DNA of 64,000 nucleotides from Taudactylus pleione (lineage: Eukaryota > Chordata > Amphibia > Anura > Myobatrachidae), in contig JAUIMM010000213.1 of the NCBI GenBank assembly GCA_031769625.1, forward strand, positions 868,001 through 932,000, given 5' to 3'. Within the stretch, counting starts at the first letter, position 1; each line of letters starts with the position of its first letter. Under the pieces are notes generated by a model, which ran no database searches, was not told the DNA's origin, and was given only the letters and a program-made list of their open reading frames with translations. Shown piece by piece: positions 42,855 to 54,099 of the stretch. A program made the position numbers and the translations under genes.

Positions 42855-44438
42855 CAGGGCCGGTTCTAGACATTGTGGAGCTCAGGGCGAAAGTTCCCAG
42901 TTGCGCCCCCCCCTTGCTCTCCCCCAAAAAGGAAGAAATAATTTTTTTAGAAGGCGTTCCTCTGCGAGCACTAAAAGCACGCGTGCTTCAGGAAAGGGGG
43001 CGTGTCCTTGTGGAACACCCCCATTTCATCACACTGTGGGGCATGCCCAGCACTTACGAAGGTGCTGGGCTTCCCCCAAGCTCTCCCCTCATGGCGAATA
43101 TTTGCCATGTGCGGTAATGCACCTTACACAGTAATGCCCTTTATAACACATTATGCCACACGCAGTAATGCCCTGTGTAACGCATTATGCCACACACAGT
43201 AATGGCTTTTATAACACATTATGCCACATGCAGTAATTCCCTTTATAATACATTATCCCCAATTCAAATTACGCCACACAGTAGTCCCTTATTCATGTTA
43301 TGACACACAGTGGGCCCCTTTTACACAATGCCCAAATTAGTGTCCCCTATACACAAAGCCCACAGTAGTAGTGCCCCTAATACAATGCCCACAGTAGTAG
43401 TGCCCCTTATACAATGCTCACAGCAGTGGTGCCCCTTACACAATGGCCCCGGTAGTGGTGCCCCCCATGCAGAGCCCTCGTTAGTAGTGCCCGCAGTGGT
43501 AATGTCCCCATTGGTAATGCCCACAGTGTTAATGCCCCCATTGGTAATGTCCCCTATAATAGTGCCCCCATTAGTAATGCCCCAATAGTAGTGCCCACAT
43601 TAGTAATTCCCCCTATAATAATGTCCCCTGTTGTAATGCCCCCAGTAGTAATGCCTCCTATAGTTTTCCCCCAGTAGTAATGCCCCCCTATAGCCATGCC
43701 CCCAGTAGTAATGCCCCTATAGTAATCAACCCTATAGTCATGCCCCCTATAGCCATGCCCCCAGTAGTAATGCCCCCTATAGCCAAGCCCCTAATAGTAA
43801 TGCCCCCTTATAGCCATGCTCCCAGTAGTAATGCCCCCTATAGTAATCCCCCCTATAGCCATGCCCCCAGTAGTAATGCCCCCCTATAGCCATGACCCCA
43901 GTAGTAATGCCACCCTTTAGCCATGCCCACAGTAACAATGTCCCCTTATACTGTAGCCATGCCCCCTTATAGCCATGCCCTCTTATAGCTATGTCCCAGT
44001 AGTAATGCCCCCCTATAGCCATACCCCATGTCTCCCTTCTGAAAAAAAATACAATTAAAATACAAACACAATACTTACCTTAAGCCCTGCTCCTGCATCC
44101 GCTGCCATTCGGTCTGACCACGGCTCCACCACGGATCTATGGGAGAGACATCATGACATCCCTCCCATAGTGCTCTCTGCGGGAGCCGGAAGCCAGAGCT
44201 CAGGACTGAGCTCTGGCTCTTGGCTGCCGCTGCAGGGAGGGACAAATATCAGTGGGCACCCATCAAATGGAACCTCCCTGCGGCAGCTAGCAGGGGGTGG
44301 GACGAGCACTGTTTTGTTTTTTTGTTTTTTCTGGGATTTTTTTTTTCCTGAGATTTTTTATTTTCTTCTCTCCTGGGGACTCAGTGGCGCCCTCTAGGGG
44401 CCGGCACTCCGGGCGACGGCCCTGTTAGCCCGCCACTG
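42855..44438. mobile_element. Non-autonomous hAT element with minisatellite core, copy A (1584 bp)
   Basis: Starts CAGGGCCGGTTCTAG and ends CCGCCACTG. The 8-bp TSD CTTACAGT is perfect (42847-42854 and 44439-44446). The interior consists of unique flanks around a minisatellite of about 0.9 kb, then a TACTTACCTTAAGCCC block and a GGCGCCCTCTAG end block shared with 35245-36910. There is no transposase. Confidence 0.9.
43110..44035. repeat. Minisatellite inside hAT copy A
   Basis: The same order of unit types as 35425-36432: first TTATGCCACACGCAGTAATG, then CCACAGTAGTAGTGCCCC, then GCCATGCCCCCAGTAGTAA. Unit number differs between copies, so the array has expanded or contracted since the copies separated. 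Confidence 0.9.
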
Positions 44439-44446
44439 CTTACAGT

Positions 44447-45240
44447 ATGAGGCTTTTTATGACTAGACAGACAAGTATAATTCTGTTTATACCTAAAAGA
44501 AATGCTTGTCTAGCACAATAATGTGCATAAAAACCAGCCAAGTCACTCCCTGTTTAAACCACTCCAATATTTAATGTCTCATTTCTTAACACCCAAATTT
44601 TACTACTCGCTCTATATTACAAATCTGTAAGAGGAAGAAATTGATTTGCATAGTAAAAATTAGAGATGGGAAATTTATTCAATTTGTGTATCAGTTCCAA
44701 TATACCTACATTTGTTGAATAATTTACTGCCCTTAGGAGAATTTGGTCAATTGCAATTACAATGCATGGAAAAAAACAATCAGGAAGAATCAATAAATGT
44801 CACATGTGAATAGCCTAGTTTACAGCTCCTATGGTACTCATTCCCCATGGATTGTTCCAGGGGAAAAGGTCAGTGAATTATACTATTTGTGATTGTGATA
44901 TAAGCCATGACTTATCAGTATCCTGACCTCCTACTATTCTAACCTTCATCTTCACTTCTGTTCTGTGCAGATTAGTGCAATAGCAGCATTTTACATCCTA
45001 CTTACGTAGCCCTATAATGACTCACAAACTATACAAGTCAAATATATCTGTATAAGGTATTTTTTCTGTGGTACACATTGCCCATATCTTCATATTATAT
45101 ACCCATCATTCAGTTCAGTAATAAATAACTAGCCCATTGTTGCTGTACCGGATATTAAAGTCATGCTCTTACTTTTTATTAAATGTTAGATGTTTATTAA
45201 ATTTACGTGTGTATGTACTGTATGTATGTACATTATATAT
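44447..45240. other. Unassigned stretch
   Basis: About 800 bases, AT-rich, with no gene. TTAGAGATGGGAAATTTATTC near 44662 vaguely resembles the terminus seen at 45241. Confidence 0.45.
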
Positions 45241-45839
45241 TAGAGATGAGCAGTTCAGTTTTGCAGAAATTTGAACATACCCGATCTTGGGGTTTCTGAC
45301 TAGAACCGAGCTCCCACCATGTTTGGTTCTCTAAATGAGGCAAAATTTAATTTTCCTTGAAATATCTGATCTAGCATGTTTTGGATTGCATATAACAGTC
45401 CCTTCCTCGCGATCAGGTTCCTTTTCGCACAGGAGGGTGTAGGGAGAGGGTGTGGGATATATTTGTAAATCACAAAACACCATTAGGACATGATTAGGAT
45501 TAGATTATAGAGAGTTACGTACATAGATGTAGTAGGTGGGAAAGATGACTGCAGCCATCTTTGTCACTGTGTGTTTGTGTTTGTCAGACATAATAGCTAG
45601 CAACTGGAATCCATTGCACTGCAAACTGAAAACAGGCTACTTGTGTGTTTGTTTCTCAGATGTAGGGAGGAATTCAAATAGTCCAGATATTTTTTCAGGT
45701 GAACAAAACAGGATTTTAAGGTTTGAATTTGCCTCAAAAAATGATAAGTTCATGGATCCTATGTGTTAACGCTGGTGCCTGCCTGAAAACAGACAGTTAT
45801 CAGGCACTATTTTTTGGAGCCTGCTGAGCTCCTGAAAAG

Positions 45840-46130
45840 AAATGCCTGTGGTGCCGAGAGGGGGAGGAATTGTACGGGCCCATGTCTAATGCTATGAGGG
45901 GCCCGAGTCCAAACTCCCCGTATCCCCTTGCAGTGCCCGTTGCTCCCCTTACCTGTCAGCAGTCCAGCACATGCTGCTTGGTTCCTGCCACTGAGCAGAA
46001 GCATTCCCCTCTCCCTGTGCTGGGGTGTGGGGGAGCGATCACCCTGATTGCGCCCCCCTCCTCAGCCCGCACGGCACTGGTGGGTTTCTTTCCTAAGGAG
46101 GGGCATGGCCATGCCATCTGTGATTAGGCC
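45840..46130. other. GC-rich insertion of unknown type
   Basis: A GC-rich segment with GGGGCCCGAGTCC and CACTGAGCAGAAGC words, distinct from its AT-rich surroundings. I suspect a MITE but could not find termini. Confidence 0.35.
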
Positions 46131-46616
46131 ACATCCCTGATAAGTGTGGTCTTCGAGGCTAATTGAATTAGCCTGGGGGATAAATTATCTGGTGGTAAAG
46201 TACTGCGGCTAATTGAATTCCCTCATTGTAGCAACTGCAATCTAGTGCTGCAAACAGGATGTTGTATATATTTGTTAAAGTGAACTTCTTCCACCTGTTT
46301 CTTTTTCTGAGAATAAACTAAATATACTGCAGTATATCATTTATATGGTCACTTGTGTATGAGGGTAGAGAGTCAGTGGGATTTTAAGATTATTTGTACA
46401 AAAAATAATGTGCTGTGCTGTCTGAGTGGGGATGTAGTTAGCAGACCGGCAGCCCAGATGCCGCCGGTCTAAATCCCGACAGGGGAAGCCCGACGCGGGA
46501 CTTAAGATAGGCTTCAAAATACCAATGCCTATCTTAATCCCTATGCCAGAATCCAGAAGGATGCCATTCCGAACGAAGTAAGTCTGGGGCGTCTTAGCTG
46601 TTAGCCGCAAGGGGGA

Positions 46617-46650
46617 AGGGTTAGGTTTAGGCAGCGTTAGGGTTAGGTTT
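46617..46650. repeat. Telomere-like short repeat
   Basis: GGGTTAGGTTTAGG and GCGTTAGGGTTAGGTTT contain three to four TTAGG(G) words. It is too short and irregular to be a real interstitial telomere, so it is more likely part of a dispersed repeat that starts near 46430. Confidence 0.5.
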
Positions 46651-46654
46651 CAAG

Positions 46655-46965
46655 AGTGTGTTTCTTGGAAAGGCAGCGCATATTACTGTACTTTCTCTGG
46701 GTGTTGGTGTGTCCCCATTAGATGTACCCCAAAAAAACTTATTAAAATGGAAAAAAGACATTTATTTTCTGGTGTCAAAAAGACATATTTTTCTGATGTC
46801 TGAAAAAAAGTATTTTATAATTTAATTGAAATCATATATCAATGAAATATTGTGTGTTTTTGAGAGGCAGCACATATTAATGTACTTACTGGGTTTGGTG
46901 TCCTTGTCAGCTGCACCCCAAAAAGTGCAAAAAAAGCTTCTGGTGTCAAAAAACATCTCAAGTCT
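46655..46965. repeat. Tandem duplication upstream of the hAT start codon
   Basis: GAGTGTGTTTCTTGGAAAGG... at about 46653 and TTGTGTGTTTTTGAGAGG... at about 46848 begin two similar blocks. They share GGCAGC.CATATTA.TGTACTT, GTGTCC and GCACCCCAAAAA or TACCCCAAAAA. This is a degenerate direct repeat of about 195 bases. Confidence 0.65.
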
Positions 46966-47090
46966 ATTAATAAAACTGCATTGTAAAGTTAGCAGTCCCT
47001 CATTTCCATCTCATCCCATTGCAAGTTAAGTTCAACTACAGTAGCAACTGTTGCTTTACAGCTGTCCTGGTGTAAAAAATAAAATCAATC

Positions 47091-47210
47091 ATGGATCAGT
47101 TTTTAGAAAAACAGAAACCAAGTACTAGTTCTGGCAGTCATAGTACTTCAATATCTACTTTAAAGGAGGTCAAGGGGAACAAAGGTGTAAGAAAGGGCCC
47201 AAAAATCTAA
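47091..47210 (+). pseudogene. hAT copy 1 transposase N-terminus
   Basis: A 39-residue frame starting MDQFLEKQKPSTSSGS, low-complexity and Ser/Thr-rich, with an in-frame stop. A similar N-terminal segment appears twice downstream (about 48000-48070 and 48340-48540), each with the EQE.-YTSAGA-like block. The 5' exon region has therefore been duplicated. Confidence 0.5.
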
Positions 47211-47490
47211 AAATTATTTCACAATCTTAAAGACAAAATCAACTCTGAAGGGAAAAATTACTGGCAGAAAAAGGTAAAATAGCAAATATGCACATACACA
47301 CAGTGGCAAGGAAAGGCTTTGCAAGTGGTAGTCCTGCTTCTGCTGTTTCATGCACTAGAATGCCTATTGCAAAAGCCAGATCCAAACATAGTCAGACATG
47401 TTCTGTAACCTTACATGCACCACCTTCTCGCTCTGAGTCTAGAGGTGTCACCTTTAAAGCAAGCAAATCATGGCTCAAAAAGAACACTAA

Positions 47491-47640
47491 GGGGGTATAT
47501 TTATTAAAGTGCAGGTTTTTAGAAATGGATTGTTGACCATAGCAACCAATCAGATTTTACTTATCATTTAACTAAAAGATTATAGCTAGAATCTGGTTGG
47601 TTGCTATGGGCAACAACTCCACTTCTAAAAACCCACAGTG
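47491..47640. mobile_element. Palindromic MITE nested in hAT copy 1
   Basis: The arms GTGCAGGTTTTTAGAAATGG (about 47509) and CCACTTCTAAAAACCCACAG (about 47619-47638) are reverse complements with few mismatches. AACCAATCAGATT pairs with AATCTGGTTGGTT. The right outer terminus (partner of GGGGGTATATTTATTAAA) is lost. Confidence 0.75.
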
Positions 47641-48285
47641 TAATATTCATATACATATGGTGACACTGTAAGTGGTACCCCAATTTCATCCAAGTATGTG
47701 ACACTGTAAGTGGAACCACAGTGTAATATTCATACTGTGGAACCGCAGTGGTAAAATTTATACACATATTGTGACACTGTAAGTGGTACCCCAATTTCAT
47801 CCAAGTATTGTGACACTGTAAGTGGTAGTGCAGTGTAATATTATTCAAACAAGTATTGTAACAATGTTGGTTAGTATTGCCACAGTGAAATATTCATAAA
47901 ATTATTATGACACTCTAAGTCATTGATACTGCAATGTAATATTTTAAATTGGTAAAAATTGACGTGTTTGCTGGACCCCACTTTGTTAGTGTTTGTTGAT
48001 ATGGAGACCGATCAGTTGAGAGGGGAGCAGGAAACATATACTAGTGCTGGAGCTTTTGTGTTGCTGCCAGTCAGGCCACAGTGTAATATATTCATACATG
48101 TATTGTGACACTATAAGTGTAACCGCAATGTAATATTCAACACATATTGTGACACTGTAAGTGGTAGCACAGTGTATTCACAAAAAAAATTGTGACACTC
48201 TAAGTGGTAGCGCAGTGTTTTAATCATGAAAAATATTGTGACACTGTAATGTAGGTCATTGATACCGCAGTGTAAAACTTAAAAT
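47640..48285. repeat. Degenerate tandem array in hAT copy 1
   Basis: About nine to ten imperfect units of 50-65 bases contain TATTGTGACACTGTAAGTGG, a variable CCGCAGTG or CCCCAATTTCATCC and GTAATATTCATA. The 47950-48070 stretch is a coding-like duplication rather than a unit. Confidence 0.8.
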
Positions 48286-48294
48286 AGGTACAAA

Positions 48295-48540
48295 TTGACA
48301 TGTGTGTTGTACCCCACTTCCTCTGTGTTTGTTGATATGAAGAACAATCAGTTGAAAGGAGAGCAGGAACCACATACTAGTGCTGGAGCTGCTGTCAGTG
48401 CCACCAGTCATGATGATACTAGTCCATCTACGTCATCTACTAAAGCCAATGCCCAAGGGCATACAGGGCTTAAGTCTGGGCATCTAAAATCAAATAACCA
48501 ATCTTTTACAGTGGTAAAGAAAAAAACATCAAAGACATAA
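48295..48540 (+). pseudogene. hAT copy 1 transposase, N-terminal low-complexity part
   Basis: Open frame with MKNNQLKGEQEPHTSAGA and a Ser/Thr-rich tail, SPSTSSTKANAQGHTG. Such Ser-rich leaders precede the BED finger in ZBED-type hAT transposases. An earlier duplicate lies at 47995-48070. Confidence 0.5.
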
Positions 48541-48877
48541 AACTGGCAAAATGCTTTTCAATACACTAAATGGGAAGGAAGGGTCAAAGCCTTGGCCTAT
48601 ATTTATGACTAGTGGTTCTGCCTCTTATGATGATGTAAGCCCTTCTCCCTCTAGACATTTAAAAAAAATTTAAATCGTTAAGGCACAGGAACCAACTGTG
48701 TTCTCAAAAATGTCACACATCTCTGAGGAGAGTCTAAGTGTGTTGGCGGGTGCCATGTGTTAGCCTTTCCAGTACTGTACTCAAAGAGGACCCTCCTTCC
48801 ACCACTTCTGCACACTCTAAAAATGTGGGGATGAGCAGCACAAGTGAACATGCTGACATGGAAATCGAGGATGTTTC

Positions 48878-49261
48878 GTGGAAGTGCACCAGGATGAGAA
48901 AGATATTTGTGTAGCTGATGCTAATAAGGACATTGATGATGAGGATGTTGTTGTTGAGGATGTTGTTTATGTAAGGCACCAGTGGAAGAAACAGTTGTTG
49001 GCCATGATAAGGAAAAGCCCATTGTCATGCCTGGACATTAGACAAAAAAAATTCAGTTATGTGTGGAATTATTTCTATCCAAACCCGGACAACAAATGTC
49101 AAGCCATCTGTACCCTTTGTAAAGCCAGAGTAAGTAGAGGTAGGGACCTTAACCATAAAGGAACCTCCTCCATGTTAAGTCATGGCTTCCATCAAAATAG
49201 TTTTTTAAAAATTAAGAAACGTTGGCTAAAAAATAACAACAAGCAGTCCAGCAACAGCTAG
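48878..49261 (+). pseudogene. hAT copy 1 BED zinc finger region
   Basis: The 127-residue frame contains an acidic stretch (DIDDEDVVVEDVVY) and then a BED finger: FSYVWNYFYPNP, CTLC, and LSHGFH giving C-X2-C...H-X3-H. BED fingers bind transposon ends. The frame ends at 49261, where the orientation of the remaining transposase flips. Confidence 0.75.
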
Positions 49262-49269
49262 ATCCCTTC

Positions 49270-50560
49270 TCTCTGCTAGATCCAAGCACTTGCCATCTTC
49301 ACCAGCAATATCCTCAATCATGAACTGATTGGTTTGTTTGGGCCCCAACAAAACAAGCTAACAATGGGCAGCTGACATTGCTGGCAATGATCTCTATGTG
49401 CACAAATTGGCTTTACAGAGGCATCAGTGTGTTCATCATCTTCACACAATTTAAATTAGTCCCGACTGGAATCCACCATTACAGGTGCCTCTGTAGCTTT
49501 TGGATGTAATTGGTGGTAAAGGTCTTCCTCGTAGAATTTGTAGTTAATTTTGATGGACATGATCTTTTCCACATTTTGAGGAAGTAGTCTCCTAAGCCAA
49601 ATGCTGACAAGGTTCCTAGCTGTGCTGAAAATAAGCCAGTTTGTTCAAGGGCCTCAAAATTGCATTTTTTTTCCTGCCAGTAGTCAAACAGACTGTCTGA
49701 CATGCCCATTTGGACGCTATCATTAACATAGTCCTTTGAATGGTGACCATATCAGATGGAGTCACGTAGATATCTTATTAATTGTAGACAATTCTTTTTG
49801 ACCCAACATGACGTCAAAACTTGGTTGTGTTGACTCATCTGCATCACTAGTTGGTATTTTGGGATAGTTTTGTTTTCTCTTGGCAGCCGCTCTTGCTGGA
49901 GAAACTGAAGGAGGAGCCATCGCTACATCATGTGCCACTTGAGCTGATAATTTGCTTACCAACAGCTCTTTACATCTCTTCAGATCTGTGTCCATTGAGA
50001 AGACATGACATGACTTACACCTAGGATCGAGCATGGTGGCCAAAATGTATTGATCTGATTGAAAGGTCCTGACAAACTTTGGATCCTGGTGAAGCGAATA
50101 GAGGACTAGATCTACAAGTCCAACATACTTAGCAGAGTTGCTTCATTTCAGCTCCTCCTTCTGTTTCTCAAGCTGCTTTTCCAACAGTCTAATTAAGGGA
50201 ATTACCTGACTCAAGCTAGCAGTATCTGAACTCACTTCACACGTGACTATTTCAAATGGTTTCAGCACTTTGTACAACACGGCAAGTATTTCTCACTGAG
50301 CTTGAGTAAGGTGCATTCCCCTTCCTCTTCCTCTGTTATAGTTCGCTGTCTAGCTTTTTGCTGTTCCTCCATCTGCTGAAGCATATAAAGGGTGGACTTC
50401 CACCCTGTAATTACCTCTTGCTTCAGCTGGTGGCTGAGCAAATTCAACATTTCTTGCAGGTGCTGCAATCTTCTACATGCAACTGCTGAATGGTAAAAAT
50501 GTTCAGAAATGTTTATGGCAAAAGACCGCAATCTCCTGCATGCCCCTTTAATTTAAAACA
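49270..50560 (-). pseudogene. hAT transposase central and C-terminal part, inverted
   Basis: On the minus strand, 50531-50262 has CRRLQHLQEMLN and KSTLYMLQQMEEQQ. The segment 50043-49762 has MATMLDPRCKS with an Ala/Ser-rich linker. The segment 49709-49479 has the dimerisation-domain block SLFDYWQEKK and PSKLTTNSTRK, the latter damaged. These match copy 2 (58416-58980, + strand) and copy 3 (61429-62452, minus strand). Within copy 1 the orientation is opposite to both its BED exon and its 3' end. Confidence 0.75.
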
Positions 50561-50799
50561 ATATTCTGAATTACCAAGTTGATTTTGTGGGTAAACATGG
50601 GTCATATTGTTCACCCATGATCTCCCCTCACTCATAAATTTGCTTCAGAATCAAAAAATTTATTAATTTACCTGCCTTCAACTACATACATACTCCATCT
50701 CCCTCAGGCCTCTTGATTAATGAAAATATATGTTTCCTTATGTGCCATGTTGGAATTTAAACTTCCACATTTTTGTACCACCCACTTATCTTAGTCAGC

Positions 50800-51104
50800 C
50801 AGCTAGCTTGGTTCAACTTTTGGGCCTAAACTGGATGAAAACAATATTGTGAGCTATGGGGTGGTCAAAATTGACTGGAAATGAGTGGAAGTTAATGTTA
50901 TTGAGGTTAGTAATACTGTAGGAACAAAAATAGCCCAAATTATATGATTTTAGCAGTTTTATTTTCAATTTAAGAAAAAGAAATACAGATCCAAAACCAA
51001 AACACGCAAGGGAGGTTTTGGCAAAACCAATTCCAGATTCAAAACACAAAGGAGATACAGATCCAAAACCAAAATTAAAATGTGGGGGTTGTTGCACATC
51101 CATA
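50800..51104 (+). mobile_element. hAT copy 1 3' terminal region
   Basis: AATATTGTGAGCTATGGGGTGGTCAAAATTGACTGGAAATG corresponds to 60509-60550 in the same orientation (only its words are cited here: ATTGTGAGCT, GGTGGTCAAAATTGAC). It ends in CCAAAACC-rich repeats and TGCACATCCATA. Confidence 0.75.
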
Positions 51105-51821
51105 GTTTAGACATAGATTTAAAGTGAGGGAGATAACTGAGTATCTGGCACTAATGAGAATGTTGATGATGAATGTGTAGGACAAGAACGAGTGGATAAA
51201 ATTCAGGAGGATGATGTTGTTAAAGTCAAAGTAATTCAGTCACCAGTGGCTGCAGCTCTTCTCAGTGATAAGAAGAATGACATTGTCATGCCTGGGCATT
51301 ACACCAAAAAAGCCATGTGTGGAAATATTTTAACTCAAATCCTGAAAACATTTGAGAAGGCATCTGTACCATTTTTGAAGCCAAAGAAAGTAGAGGTAAG
51401 GACGTTAACCATGTAGACACCACCATGTACGTCATTTGCAGTGAGTTCATGCAAATTCTCAAAAACCATGTAAAATAATAACAAGCACTCCAACATTAGT
51501 TACCAGCAGCATGAATAGATCCCAGCACATGCAATCTCCACCGCCAACACCTTCATCATCAACCTCCTCATTAATGATTGGATGTAGTCCTGCACCAAAT
51601 TTCCAAAGGTAAACTGACTCCTCCCCAAACCATGAGTCCCAAAAATAATCCTTGCATGCTAGGGATGCTGCTGCTGGGGGTGAATCTTCATGACAAAAAA
51701 GGGGACCAAGAAGAATACTAGTAGTTTTACACAATTATCTGTGAAACAATCATTTGCAACATGAACCAATTATGACATCTGCCATCCTGTTGCACAGATC
51801 CTTGAAGCCCTGATGGCTATT
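51105..51821 (+). mobile_element. hAT copy 2, 5' part (BED region remnant)
   Basis: The frame 51192-51416 aligns with the BED region of copy 1: DDVVKVKVIQ, KNDIVMPGHYTKKAM, then a Cys-poor stretch where the finger should be. The Cys residues are lost. The region continues to the MITE insertion at 51822 and resumes at about 57915. Confidence 0.6.
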
Positions 51822-51890
51822 GGCCTGATTCAGAGCAGTACAGTATTGCACAGCCACAGGGAAGCAGCTTTGTAATACTGTGTAACTAAT

Positions 51891-52699
51891 TGTGAGGTTC
51901 TGGTTTTGTTGTGGACCCAGAGTGGTAATAGGAGCAGACACTGAAGCAGGTTTAAAAGTAAATGTGGAGTTTTTAATGAGTGGCTTAACAGACATGAATG
52001 TGGTAAAACAGAAAGTCCGGGTATAGCACTAAAGTGCACTTGGCAGCTGTAGTGAGGCAAAGAGGAGAAAGTCCAGTTAGTGACAGGCAATGGAAAATGT
52101 CCAGGTAGTGACTGGTTAAATATAAATTGTCCCGGTAGTGGCAGACAAGGGGTACTGACCAGGTGGAGACTGATTAATGGAGAATGCAAACTGAGGAAGA
52201 AATATCCAGCAGAGTGTCAGTGGAGGCAAGGTGCAGGGTGAATAGCAGGACTTTGGTACTCTAGCAAGGGAAAGGTAATGGAGGATGTAGGGTAGTCCAG
52301 CGGGGTTGGAGCAGACAAGCAGGCAGGCAGGTAGCGTTTCACAGGTAACAGGTGGTTAGCACAAGGAAATTCTCTCTCACGTTGCACTGGCAATGAAGTG
52401 AGGCTCTGAACCTCCCTAAATACCATGTGCTGTGCCGTGACTGGCCAGAGAGAGCATGTGACAAACCAGGATTGGGCGAGCAAATCACATGGCCGGAGGC
52501 AAGATGGCAGTGCCCATGCCAAATGGAATGGAAGCACTGCCAGGCCTCACCAGCCCATTGTGACAGCATGCCCGCGCAGAGCCACGCACAGCCAATGTCC
52601 CTCACCATACACCAGCATCACTGCCTGACGCCCCCCCGCCACAGTGATCTCACAGGTAATACCCATCGACCACCATGCCGAGAAACCCTGGTCATGACA
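51891..52699 (-). repeat. gypsy-2 3' LTR
   Basis: On the + strand it runs from TGTGAGGTTCTGG to GGTCATGACA. In element direction it begins TGTCATGACC and ends CA. It contains TTGCACTGGC at 52382-52391, the start of R on the minus strand. Confidence 0.92.
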
Positions 52700-52712
52700 G
52701 TACCCCCCACCT
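52700..52712 (-). other. gypsy-2 polypurine tract
   Basis: On the minus strand AGGTGGGGGGTAC directly precedes the 3' LTR. Confidence 0.7.
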
Positions 52713-53031
52713 AATGGGTGGCCTCGGGACACTCACCAGGTCTTCCAGGATGAGCCGAGTGGAATTTCTTGATGAGTGTAGGAGCATGGATGTCTCGGGC
52801 ATCGGTCCAACAGCACTCCTCCGGGCCGTAACCCCTCCAATCTAGGAGATACTGTAGCCGTCCCCTGTGGATATGAGAATCCAGGACCTGGGAGACCTCA
52901 TACTCCATTCCTCTCTCAGTCTGGATGCAGGGGGTAACAGGAAAGACCTTGCAAAATTTGTTCAAGATTAGGGGTTTCAGGAGGGAGATGTGGAATGAGT
53001 TAGGAGAAGGTTCTGATGAAGCGGGGAGCAA
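52711..53031 (-). pseudogene. gypsy-2 chromodomain and integrase C-terminus
   Basis: The open frame has FHISLLKPL (integrase C-terminal beta region), then the chromodomain: YEVSQVLDSHI, QYLLDWRGYGPEECCW and HAPTLIKKFHSAHP. Two of the aromatic cage positions appear to be kept (Tyr and Trp). It ends at the polypurine tract. Confidence 0.85.
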
Positions 53032-53039
53032 ATTTCATC

Positions 53040-54082
53040 AAAGGTACTCTAAGGCGGAGGTTCCGGGTGGATAACCAGACTTGGTCTCCAACTTGCATAC
53101 AAGGTACCTTCCTACATCTCCTATCTGCCTGAAATTTGTAGCGAGAGGACACCTTCTCCAAAACAATATGTACTTGAGACCAATTAGTTGCAAATCTTCA
53201 TATAGTATCCTCCACGATTGGCACATCAAAGACAGGCAGGCTTCAGAATTCAGGAATCCGAGGATGAAGACCGTAGACTATCAGAAATGGGGTTTGATTA
53301 GCAGAGTAATGGTAGGAGGCATTATGTGCAAATTCCGCCCATGGTAGCAACTCAGACCAATTGTCTTGGGATGATGACATGAAGATCCTTAGGAAGGTCT
53401 CAAGGTCTTGATTGACCCTCTCTGTGGATCCATTACTTTGAGGGTGATAGGCCATGGAAAAGTTCAATTTTACTTGTAGAACAGAACATAGGGCTCTCCA
53501 GAATTTTGCCACAAATTGCGTACCACGATCAGAAATTATTTCAGTAAGAAGTCCATGGAGGCGGAATATGTGCTGGACGAACAGATGAGCCAAGTCAGGA
53601 GCAGTAGGCAGTTTCTTTAGAGGTACATAATGGACCATCTTCGAAAATCAGTCTACCACAACCCAGATGGTGGTGTAACCCTGAGAGTTAGGTAAATCTG
53701 TTACAAAGTCCATAGAGAGATGTGTCCATGGACGTGAAGGAATAGGCAGGGGCAACAATTCGCCAGCTGTGGCTTGATGCGAATACTTATGCTGAGCACA
53801 AGAGGTACATGAGGAAATAAATTCCAGCACATCAGCCTTCATGGATGGCCACTAGTAACTTCTTTTTAAAATTTCCAGAGTCTTCTGAGTACCTGAGTGA
53901 CCTGCAAAGTGAGAGGAATGAGCCCATGTGAGGAGCTGCTTCCTTAACTCTGGGGCCACAAAGGTCTTCCCAGTAGGGGGTTGTATTTGTATGGTGGTAA
54001 ACACTCTTGACAACAGCACAGGGGCACTATGTAGTGTCTCTGAATTGTCATTACAGAGGAGAGATCTAGACAGAGCATCCAC
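53040..54082 (-). pseudogene. gypsy-2 integrase
   Basis: Zinc-binding HHCC: LLTWAHSSHFAGHSGT, and after an in-frame stop FISSCTSCAQHK, with all four ligands visible. Core: LSMDFVTDL (first Asp), IISDRGTQFVAKFW (second Asp) and HPQSNGSTERVNQDLE (Glu), all present. A stop near 53648 separates the parts. The C-terminal linker at 53229-53038 is shifted. Confidence 0.87.
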
Positions 54083-54099
54083 TTTATGATTAAGAGTTC

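Larger units (their letters stand above)
45241..51104 (+). mobile_element. hAT (ZBED-type) transposon copy 1, rearranged
   Basis: The left terminus TAGAGATGAGCAGTTCAG and right terminus TGTTGCACATCCATA resemble known ends of this hAT group. In between are a transposase N-terminus (47091), a BED finger (48878-49261), an inverted transposase C-terminal segment (49270-50531 on the minus strand) and a 3' region (50800-51104). The 3' region matches 60470-60648 in plus orientation. A TSD was not found. Confidence 0.65.

Noticed and set aside
46617..46650. Interstitial telomere repeat
   Set aside because: Only three or four irregular TTAGG words within a dispersed repeat.
48295..48540. Independent host gene for the Ser/Thr-rich peptide
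   Set aside because: It fits the low-complexity leader of the hAT transposase and is duplicated just upstream together with non-coding sequence.
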